Shown here: positions 57,734 through 64,000 of the stretch, in pieces | How the letters are laid out: each line of letters begins with the position of its first letter | Position numbering within the stretch: the first letter of the stretch is position 1 | From: Paenibacillus validus NBRC 15382 | GTDB lineage: Bacteria; Bacillota; Bacilli; Paenibacillales; NBRC-103111 | Direction of reading: 5' to 3' | DNA length: 64,000 nucleotides | Assembly: GCF_004000985.1 (NCBI RefSeq) | Contig: NZ_BIMH01000027.1 | Location: 1-64,000 of the forward strand | Translations under genes and position numbers: made by a program | Notes under the pieces: model-generated | What the model was told of the DNA's origin: nothing | Seen by the model: only the letters and a program-made list of their open reading frames with translations | Database searches by the model: none

Positions 57734-58759
57734 TCATGCACTGGTCTTGTTCTCTCCCTTCGTCGTATCGATGTCAAGGATGTCCAATAAAAAGACGAAG
57801 ATTGGAATACCGACGATCAAGCCCCAGATTCCCAGGTAATGCTCGGAGAAAATCAGAACAATAAACGTATAGAACATAGGGAGGTTCATTTTCGAAGACA
57901 TCAGCTTCGGGTTTAAGAAGTAACCCTCCAGGAAATGGAGCACCGCGATCATCGAGAGCACATAGATCAGCATCAGATGCCCGCCGATATTATACCCGAT
58001 AATACATAAAGGAAGTAATGAAATGAGAAAGCCCGCCACGGGAATTAAACTAAGCAGGAAGATCATGATCGACAGCGCAAACAAATAAGGAAAGCCTAGA
58101 ATCCATAATCCGATCACCGTAAATATCGTATTGAATATCGCAATAAGAAATTGCGCCTCGATGACTTTCCCGAATGACAAAATGAATTTCTTGCCGAAAT
58201 ACTCAAGCTCTTCATACAGCCAAGAAATTTTGCTTTCTTTCAACCTGGAAGTAAAGGCGATGATCCTGTTTTTCTCAAGAATGAAGACAAGGCTTAAAAT
58301 GATCGCCAGCACGAAGGTCGTTCCCCAATTGCTGATTCTTAGAATGTATTCGAAGCCTTGTTTGACATAAGCCTGCAAATTCAAGTCTTTCAATGTTTTG
58401 TACACATATTGGGAAACTTCATCTTGGGGGACGGGCATATTCGTTAAGCCGATCAACATATCTTTGACCTGTTTGATTTGAACAAAGACCTTCGGCAAAT
58501 AGTTAATGATCGCAAACACTACGATGGTGACCAAAGCCAGATAAAGCAAAATAATAATGAACTTGCTGTTGATGGCGATGTATTTGCTTAGTTTTCTCGT
58601 TAGCATATGTTGCAGACTGTTCATGATGTAAGCTATTAAGAACGTTAACAAAACCAGGTTGAGCATATCCCTTATACTAAATAACAGTACAACGATCAGG
58701 GTCAGAATGAAAAATCTTCGTACCGTTAATGTTTCAAAAAAACGCTTAATACTTTCCAT
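57734..58759 (-). CDS. AI-2E family transporter (YdbI/PerM type)
   Basis: A 341-residue membrane protein with about eight helices. The N-terminal pair (FFILTLIVVLLFSIRDMLNL) and the late conserved region PVAGFLISLLPLCIIGYNIG, then FLEGYFLNPKLMSSKMNLPM, are characteristic of the AI-2E/PerM/YdbI family. Members export or move diverse small solutes or ions; the autoinducer-2 role applies to few. GGAGATG lies before the ATG at 58759. Single gene with its own terminator. Confidence 0.85.
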   Translation of the reverse strand: MESIKRFFETLTVRRFFILTLIVVLLFSIRDMLNLVLLTFLIAYIMNSLQHMLTRKLSKYIAINSKFIIILLYLALVTIVVFAIINYLPKVFVQIKQVKDMLIGLTNMPVPQDEVSQYVYKTLKDLNLQAYVKQGFEYILRISNWGTTFVLAIILSLVFILEKNRIIAFTSRLKESKISWLYEELEYFGKKFILSFGKVIEAQFLIAIFNTIFTVIGLWILGFPYLFALSIMIFLLSLIPVAGFLISLLPLCIIGYNIGGHLMLIYVLSMIAVLHFLEGYFLNPKLMSSKMNLPMFYTFIVLIFSEHYLGIWGLIVGIPIFVFLLDILDIDTTKGENKTSA

Positions 58760-58854
58760 CGGTTCATCTCCATTCAAGTAGGCCGCTAATGCGCTCTTTT
58801 CTTAGTCTACAGCAATGAAAATGATTATAGCAATGAAATAAACCGAATATAGCG

Positions 58855-58882
58855 AAAAGAGCGCCCGTTAAGGCACTCTCTT
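58855..58882 (-). terminator. Terminator of the amidase/liv operon
   Basis: Minus strand: GAGAGTGCC pairs with GGGCGCTCTTTT (58855-58882) with one mismatch, ending in TTTTC, 23 nt after the livF stop codon. Confidence 0.65.
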
Positions 58883-58905
58883 CATGTACGAATGAACAAA
58901 TCGTC

Positions 58906-59622
58906 CTAGGAAACACCCAGGTAGGCTTTGGCCACTTCCCGGTTGCCCCGTAATTCTTTGGCTGTTCCGCTCATGGCAATATGGCCGTTCTCCAGTACAT
59001 AACCGCGGTCGGCAACCGACAGCGCCTTATTGGCCATCTGCTCAACCAAAATAATCGTCATTCCTTCTTGCTTCAAGCCCTTGATGATATCGAAAATTTC
59101 ATTGACGATAATGGGCGCCAATCCGAGCGAAGGTTCATCCAGCAGCAGCAGCTTGGGCTTGCCGATTAAAGCGCGCGAGATCACCATCATCTGCTGCTCG
59201 CCGCCGCTTAACGTTCCCGCCAATTGGTCGATGCGTTCTTTCAGACGGGGAAACCGGAAAAATATATGTTCGAGCTCGCGGTCGAATTCTTTCTGGTTCA
59301 CCCGTCCCACCCGTTTTTTCAAACCTAAGCGAAGATTTTCATAAACGGTCATACTGCTGAATACTTCTCTTCCTTCGGGTACCAGGGAAATGCCCATGTT
59401 TACCGTTTTATGAGCCGTTATATACGTGATATCCTGGTTCGAATACGAAATTTGTCCCGATCGGGGCTTCACCATCCCGAGGATAGCGCTCAACAGCGTC
59501 GTCTTGCCCGCTCCGTTGGAACCAATGACGGCGACGACTTCCCCTTCATTTACTTCGAGACTTACTCCCTTCAGCGCATGAACGCCCCCATAATACATAT
59601 GAAGATCAGAGACTGTCAGCAT
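58906..59622 (-). CDS. livF: Branched-chain amino acid-type ABC transporter ATP-binding protein
   Basis: A 238-residue ATPase of the LivF type: Walker A GSNGAGKT, signature LSGGEQQM, Walker B LLLLDEPSLGLAP and switch region LVEQMANKALS. AGGAGG is followed by the ATG at 59622, which lies inside the end of the LivM/LivG fusion gene (17-base overlap). It pairs with the LivG half of that fusion to drive import. The last gene of the operon that starts with the amidase. Confidence 0.92.
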   Translation of the reverse strand: MLTVSDLHMYYGGVHALKGVSLEVNEGEVVAVIGSNGAGKTTLLSAILGMVKPRSGQISYSNQDITYITAHKTVNMGISLVPEGREVFSSMTVYENLRLGLKKRVGRVNQKEFDRELEHIFFRFPRLKERIDQLAGTLSGGEQQMMVISRALIGKPKLLLLDEPSLGLAPIIVNEIFDIIKGLKQEGMTIILVEQMANKALSVADRGYVLENGHIAMSGTAKELRGNREVAKAYLGVS

Positions 59623-61429
59623 GTTCCGTCTCCTCCTCTCCGAGATAAGCCTTAATGACATTGGGATCATCCTGAACTTCGTCCGCTTTACCTTCCGCGA
59701 TCTTTCTTCCGTAATCGATCACGGTCACTTTATCCGAGATGCGCGACACGAAATCCATATGATGTTCAATGAGGATGATCGTCAAGCCGGCTTCTTTCAG
59801 CTTGCGAATGACATGCTCAAGCTCAACAATTTCTCCCGACGTCAAGCCGGCGGCCGGTTCATCCAACAGCAGCAGCGACGGTTTGGCCGCCAACGCTCTG
59901 GCAATTTCGACGACGCGCTGGTGCCCGTACGCCAGATTGGCCGCTTTGATGTGGCGCAGTCCCTTATATCCCGCCAGATCCAGGTAGGCGTGCGCCAGAT
60001 CAGCGATCCGCTGCTCCTGTCTGCGCATGCCGCCGGAGCGGAACAAGGCCGAAAACAAATGTTGTTTGTGGGATTGGGCCACGCCGATCATGATATTTTC
60101 AAGAACCGTCAACTCGCCAAACAACCGAGTGTGCTGGAACGTCCGGGCAATGCCTTGGTGCAGCATCTCTTGGGGAGTAGATCCGTCAATTTTTTTCCCG
60201 TTTAAATAAATATCGCCGGAGGTCGGCGTATAGAAACCGGATATCATATTAATAACGGTGCTCTTGCCGGCTCCATTGGGCCCAATAAGCGACAACACCG
60301 TCGAGGACTGAACCTCCAATGAAAGATCTTTAATGACATGAAGCCCGCCAAATTGTTTGTTGAGATTGTTAATGCTGAGCAGCGTTCCGGAAGCGGTATT
60401 GGCATTGACGTTCAGCAGTTGCTCGAGCGGTATGGCGTCATAAGCAGCCCGATTTTCCTTGGGCGTTTTTTTCTTTTCCAAATAATCAATGATCGTACCC
60501 GATATGCCCTTAGGCAAAAAGTAAAGGACCACAAACATTAATAACCCGTAAACCGCAAGCCGCAAATGGTCGAAGTTCAGAACCTCCGGAAGCAGCACGA
60601 TAATGAACGAACCGAGAACAGGCCCCCATACGGTGCCGGCGCCTCCCAAAATAATGATCAACACCAATTGAATCGAAGTATGAAAGCCAAAAATATCAGG
60701 ACTGATGAAGCTGTTCGCATGCGCGTAGATGGCCCCGGCCAAACCGGCAAATACCGCGCTGATGGCGAACCCTACATATTGATAGTAGAACGGCTTGATT
60801 CCAAGCGATTCCGCCGCAATCACGTTTTGTTTAATAGCCAGCAGGCTTCTTCCCCATACGGAACGTCTAAAGTTATAGACCAGCACCATCGCGACGACGG
60901 CAACGATCAATACTAAATAATACACCTGCGTTAACCCGAATTGATAAGCGCCGATGGCCGGTTTTGCTATGCCCGATATGCCTAACGGACCGCCGGAAAA
61001 GGATTCCCACCGGATCAATATTTCATCGATGATGACGCCAAAAGCGATGGTGATCATGGACAGATAAACTCCGCCCGCGCGAATGGTCGGTATCGCAAGA
61101 ATACTGCCCAGTATCAGACTGACCACAATGCCGATCATCGCCGTAATCCAGAACGGGGTTCCGAAGTGTGTGTTGAAAAAGGCGGCCGAATAAGCCCCGG
61201 CGGCCATCAATCCGGCATGGCCGATCGAAACAATGCCCGAATATCCGACTATGATATTCATCCCTATGCTGATAATGGCGAAAACGCCCACCGTATAAAG
61301 AAGGTTCACATAATAACTGCTCAGAAAAAGAGGGGCTACGGCCAACAGAGCGAACAACAAGCCGATGGCAACGTTCTTTCCTGACAAGGCCCGCCTGTTA
61401 TCCAGTTCAATTTGCAGGTTTGCTTCCAC
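59606..61429 (-). CDS. Fused LivM permease and LivG ATP-binding protein
   Basis: A 607-residue protein joining two subunits that are usually separate. Residues 1-310 form a LivM-type permease with about nine helices (GYSGIVSIGHAGLMAAGAYS, ALSLGIKPFYYQYVGFAISA-like region AAESLGIKPFYYQYVGFAIS). After a linker rich in Lys and Asn, residues 355-600 form a LivG-type ATPase: GPNGAGKS, signature-like region LAYGHQRVVEIARAL (AYGHQR in place of LSGGQ, as normal for LivG), Walker B LLLDEPAAGL and LIEHHMDFVSRI. GTG start at 61429 after GAGAGGG. The frame is open throughout, so it is a true fusion and not a sequencing join. Confidence 0.92.
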   Translation of the reverse strand: MEANLQIELDNRRALSGKNVAIGLLFALLAVAPLFLSSYYVNLLYTVGVFAIISIGMNIIVGYSGIVSIGHAGLMAAGAYSAAFFNTHFGTPFWITAMIGIVVSLILGSILAIPTIRAGGVYLSMITIAFGVIIDEILIRWESFSGGPLGISGIAKPAIGAYQFGLTQVYYLVLIVAVVAMVLVYNFRRSVWGRSLLAIKQNVIAAESLGIKPFYYQYVGFAISAVFAGLAGAIYAHANSFISPDIFGFHTSIQLVLIIILGGAGTVWGPVLGSFIIVLLPEVLNFDHLRLAVYGLLMFVVLYFLPKGISGTIIDYLEKKKTPKENRAAYDAIPLEQLLNVNANTASGTLLSINNLNKQFGGLHVIKDLSLEVQSSTVLSLIGPNGAGKSTVINMISGFYTPTSGDIYLNGKKIDGSTPQEMLHQGIARTFQHTRLFGELTVLENIMIGVAQSHKQHLFSALFRSGGMRRQEQRIADLAHAYLDLAGYKGLRHIKAANLAYGHQRVVEIARALAAKPSLLLLDEPAAGLTSGEIVELEHVIRKLKEAGLTIILIEHHMDFVSRISDKVTVIDYGRKIAEGKADEVQDDPNVIKAYLGEEETEHADSL

Positions 61430-61446
61430 ATTACATCCCTCTCTTC

Positions 61447-62340
61447 CTAAACTTTGACCACAGTCCGCGTGCCGAACAATCCCGTAGGTTTAACAAACAG
61501 AATCAAAATCACCAACAGGTAAATAATCATCTCCCGGAAATTGGGGGAGACATAGGTGGCAACCAGCAATTCCGAGATGCCCAGTCCCAGTCCCGTAAGG
61601 ACGATTCCCTTGGCGCTGTTTAGTCCGGAAACCATCGCTACGGCAATGGCCTTTAACCCGAGCGGCAGTCCCACCGCGACGGAAACGGCATAAATCGTAG
61701 ACATCATGCCCCCGCCGAGTCCGGCCAGAATCCCGCTGAGAATGTAGGCGATGGCCACGATGTAGTTGCTGTTGATCCCCATCAAATTGATGGCTGTATG
61801 ATTATCGGCCGTAGCTCTCAGCCATAATCCCCAATGGGATTTGAGATAGAAGAAGGTAAGGAAAATAAGAAAAACGCCGACCACCGGAATTAAAATCAAT
61901 TCCTTCCAATACACGCCGGCCCCGAGCACGCGCACGATGTCTTCGCCGACAGGAGAAGCGACAACATGCTCGTTCGGCCCCCATATGAAATGGGCGACAT
62001 CCTGAATGATAATGCCGATGGCCAAGGTGCTGAGCACCCAGTTCACAGATGCGGTATCTTTGGCAAACTTTCGAATGGCAAAACGCTCGATAATAATGCC
62101 TAGCAAGCCGACAACGATTCCGGCCAACAAGAAGGATAGATAGAAAGGTACGTGCATTATTTCAACGAAGGCATACGTTAACATGCCGCCTAACATGACC
62201 AATTGACCTTGTGACATATTTACGGTTCCATTCACAACGAACGTCAAGCTGTATCCCAAAGCAATGAGCGCATACAAGCTGCCTATCGCCAATCCGCTTA
62301 ACAGCACCTGCACCAGCGTCGCCGCTGCCCCTTCCATCAT
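61447..62340 (-). CDS. livH: Branched-chain amino acid-type ABC transporter permease
   Basis: A 297-residue LivH-type permease with about eight helices; typical segments are GSLYALIALGYSLTFVVNGT, VNMSQGQLVMLGG and GLNSAKGIVLTGLGLGISEL. GGGGGAAC lies before paired ATG codons at 62340/62337. Partner of the LivM half encoded downstream (17 bases). The substrate is set by the binding protein. Confidence 0.92.
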   Translation of the reverse strand: MMEGAAATLVQVLLSGLAIGSLYALIALGYSLTFVVNGTVNMSQGQLVMLGGMLTYAFVEIMHVPFYLSFLLAGIVVGLLGIIIERFAIRKFAKDTASVNWVLSTLAIGIIIQDVAHFIWGPNEHVVASPVGEDIVRVLGAGVYWKELILIPVVGVFLIFLTFFYLKSHWGLWLRATADNHTAINLMGINSNYIVAIAYILSGILAGLGGGMMSTIYAVSVAVGLPLGLKAIAVAMVSGLNSAKGIVLTGLGLGISELLVATYVSPNFREMIIYLLVILILFVKPTGLFGTRTVVKV

Positions 62341-62383
62341 GGCTGTGTTCCCCCTTTTCGGACATTCACTTATCCACTTGGCT

Positions 62384-62410
62384 AAGGAGGCGGGACAGGC
62401 CCGCCCCCTT
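62384..62410 (-). promoter_or_regulatory. Stem-loop after the LivJ-type gene
   Basis: In the transcript AAGGGGGCGGG and CCCGCCTCCTT pair over 11 positions with one G-U wobble and a 5-nt loop, 13 nt after the stop codon and before livH. No U-run; probably limits read-through or protects the 3' end of the binding-protein message. Confidence 0.55.
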
Positions 62411-62423
62411 ATTATGCCAAGCG

Positions 62424-63653
62424 TTATTGTTTATCGGATTTCACGATAACTCCGTCTTTCCACATATTCATCACGTAGGAGTTGATATCGATCGCATCGT
62501 GATTGTCTTTGCTGAACGCCTTGTCCCAATCGCGAATGACGCCGCTGTAAGGCCCCGCGTTATTTTCCAGCGCATCCTTTAACGCTTCCCGGTCTTTTTT
62601 GACATCATCGGTCAAGTCAACGGATTCAAGCGCTTTGAAAATCAGCATCGCTCCATCGAAGCCTTGGGCCGCCGCGGAGAAGGTGGTAGGAATATGTCCG
62701 AATTTACTTTTGAATCTTTCCAAAAATTGTTTCGACATCTCACGGGTTTGCTCGCTGGTGAAATTCGCCGTTTGGATCGCGAAGGTTCCGGTTGCCAGAG
62801 CCCCTCCGACTTCATTGACCCCGAGAGCGGCCATGCCGGTCTCCCCGATCACGGGTACCTTCCAACCGATCTTATCCATCGATTTCAACACATATCCGTT
62901 AGGCGCCCCGATGCCGAACAAGTAGATCACATCAGCCCCCGCATCGCGAGCGCGCGTGACTTGCGCAGTCATATCCTGATCCTTCAAGTTAAAGGACTCC
63001 ACGGCCACCGGCTTTTTCCCCACTTCTTCAAGCGCCTTGGTCATGGCCGATACTGCCCCTTTGCCGTATCCGCCGCTCTCGTGAAGAATGGCGACTTTCG
63101 AGGCATTTAAGTTTTTCTCCATAAATTTCAAAGCATATCTCGCCGTAACCTCCGCGTTCATCCGAACGCCGAATGTCCACGGCATCCCGTTCGTGACGGA
63201 TTCGGGAACGTTCGATGTCGCGACGACGAAGGGCAATTTCTCCTCTTTGATTACCGGGGTTTGCGCCAGCATCACCGTACTGAAGTATCCGCCGATCCCG
63301 GCCAGCACGTTTTCTTTTTGGCTGAAATCGCGGATAATACTTACTCCGCGCGTAGGGTTTTCCTCCGTATCGCGAACCACCAATTCAATCGGGCGGCCCT
63401 TGACTCCGCCCTTTTCATTGATCATGTCCGTTGCGATTTGCACGCCTTGATAAATGTTGACCGAAGCTTCCGCTGACCCTCCGGTAGCTTCCGTAGAAAC
63501 CCCGATTTTAATCGGTTTCGCAGAACCGCTTTGGGCGGAGCCGCCCGAGGAAGCTGTGGTTGACGAAGAACTGGAACCGCAAGCGGAAACGATCAAAGCC
63601 ATTGCCAAGCAGGAAACCAACAAGCCCGCGCCTTTTCTTTTGCTTTTTTTCAC
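62424..63653 (-). CDS. LivJ/LivK-type substrate-binding lipoprotein
   Basis: A 409-residue type I periplasmic-fold binding protein with lipoprotein signal KSKRKGAGLLVSCLAMALIV, then SACG (Cys at about 26) and a Ser/Thr linker. The mature part starts PIKIGVSTEATGGSAEASVN and has VVRDTEENPTRGVSIIRDFS, KVAILHESGGYGKGAVSAMT and ADVIYLFGIGAPNGYVLKSM. It starts with GTG at 63653, only 23 bases after the amidase stop codon. Such proteins bind amino acids, urea, short amides or aromatic acids; the amidase neighbour favours an amide. Confidence 0.9.
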   Translation of the reverse strand: MKKSKRKGAGLLVSCLAMALIVSACGSSSSSTTASSGGSAQSGSAKPIKIGVSTEATGGSAEASVNIYQGVQIATDMINEKGGVKGRPIELVVRDTEENPTRGVSIIRDFSQKENVLAGIGGYFSTVMLAQTPVIKEEKLPFVVATSNVPESVTNGMPWTFGVRMNAEVTARYALKFMEKNLNASKVAILHESGGYGKGAVSAMTKALEEVGKKPVAVESFNLKDQDMTAQVTRARDAGADVIYLFGIGAPNGYVLKSMDKIGWKVPVIGETGMAALGVNEVGGALATGTFAIQTANFTSEQTREMSKQFLERFKSKFGHIPTTFSAAAQGFDGAMLIFKALESVDLTDDVKKDREALKDALENNAGPYSGVIRDWDKAFSKDNHDAIDINSYVMNMWKDGVIVKSDKQ

Positions 63654-63676
63654 ATAAACCACCCTTTCAACCGAAC

Positions 63677-64000
63677 TTATTTTTTTATTAAGCTGCGACC
63701 AATCGGGTAAGTATCGACCCATGGGCTCGAGACCTCGAAGCTTGCGGCAGCCCTCAGTATATCCGCCTCGCGATTGAAGCCCGCCACGATTTGAAGACCT
63801 ACCGGCATCCCGTTTGCATCAAAGCCGCAAGGAATCGAGGCAGCCGGATTCCCCGTCAAGTTAAACGGATAGGTATAGTAGGACCAGGACACCATGTTGC
63901 GATCGGGCAGCTCCCGAGGCACGTTCATTCCGACATCCACCGAAGATACCGGCAGCGTCGGGGTAAGGAGCAGATCATAGCGCTGGAACAATTGCCGTAC
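63677..64000 (-). CDS. Amidase, C-terminal part (partial)
   Basis: The frame is open to the window edge, so the start lies beyond base 64000. The visible 107 residues (YDLLLTPTLPVSSVDVGMNV, then YPFNLTGNPAASIPCGFDAN, then GMPVGLQIVAGFNREADILR) are the C-terminal end of amidase-signature enzymes (GatA-like fold), which hydrolyse carboxamides by a Ser-cisSer-Lys triad. The triad lies upstream and is not seen. It is upstream of, and co-directional with, the Liv-type transporter, so it probably hydrolyses the imported amide. Confidence 0.88.
   Translation of the reverse strand, partial: VRQLFQRYDLLLTPTLPVSSVDVGMNVPRELPDRNMVSWSYYTYPFNLTGNPAASIPCGFDANGMPVGLQIVAGFNREADILRAAASFEVSSPWVDTYPIGRSLIKK

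Overview
The window reads as a chromosomal segment of a spore-forming Firmicute of the Paenibacillus type (Paenibacillaceae). It has fairly high G+C, strong GGAGG ribosome binding sites with TTG and GTG starts, and sigma-A promoters of the TTGACA-17-TATAAT kind. It also has spore proteins (coat transglutaminase Tgl, LysM/GH18 SleL-like enzyme), YesM/YesN two-component systems, HPr kinase and many ABC carbohydrate transporters. I see no rRNA, tRNA, CRISPR, prophage or intact insertion sequence. The assignment rests on gene content, not on a database search.

Layout. 1-6620: end of an Ala-rich protein with a ribbon-helix-helix tail, an interspersed palindromic repeat, a GNAT acetyltransferase, a YidC paralogue, a CcdC-like protein, a DUF1992 protein, a nitroreductase with an operator-like palindrome, then a decayed stretch (4668-5360) with remnants of a histidine kinase and a membrane protein, and a GT28 glycolipid synthase. 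6790-13600: DUF1361 protein, Tgl, dGTPase, LTA-synthase-like phosphotransferase, two small proteins (one behind a sigma-W-type promoter) and a Ser/Thr kinase. 13780-24000: one long minus-strand sugar-acid cluster (ABC transporter, gluconokinase, 6-phosphogluconate dehydrogenase, YesM/YesN, galactonate dehydratase). 24450-31065: a TRM11-like methyltransferase, a PAP2 phosphatase, a MEDS-domain histidine kinase, a kinase that has lost its phosphoacceptor region, and a CPBP protease/TetR pair with three matching operators. 31379-45511: an HtrA-type protease with three extra C-terminal domains, ferritin, a ten-repeat Ig-like surface protein divergent from SleL, HprK, a chemoreceptor, a second MEDS kinase and a TVP38 membrane protein. 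45512-46300: a DnaA-box cluster and an aldehyde dehydrogenase remnant. 47113-55030: aldo/keto reductase, then a LacI-controlled operon (LacI, HAD phosphatase, Fe3+-type ABC transporter, inositol-monophosphatase-type enzyme) that looks like an importer of a phosphorylated substrate. 55190-64000: CoA-transferase with a LytTR regulator, AI-2E family protein, and an amidase plus branched-chain-amino-acid-type ABC transporter operon.

The most interesting points are these: an orphan kinase (28736-29419) formed by an in-frame deletion that joins the start of a PAS domain to the second DHp helix; two paralogous cytosolic MEDS kinases; an HtrA protease carrying three W-containing, PsbP-like repeats; a TetR-CPBP circuit in which the same 13-mer sits inside both promoter spacers; a 34-bp perfect palindrome plus cre site at the LacI promoter; a DnaA-box cluster outside oriC; a Tgl whose active-site Glu is replaced by Val; and a stem-loop of the same design after each of the three solute-binding-protein genes.
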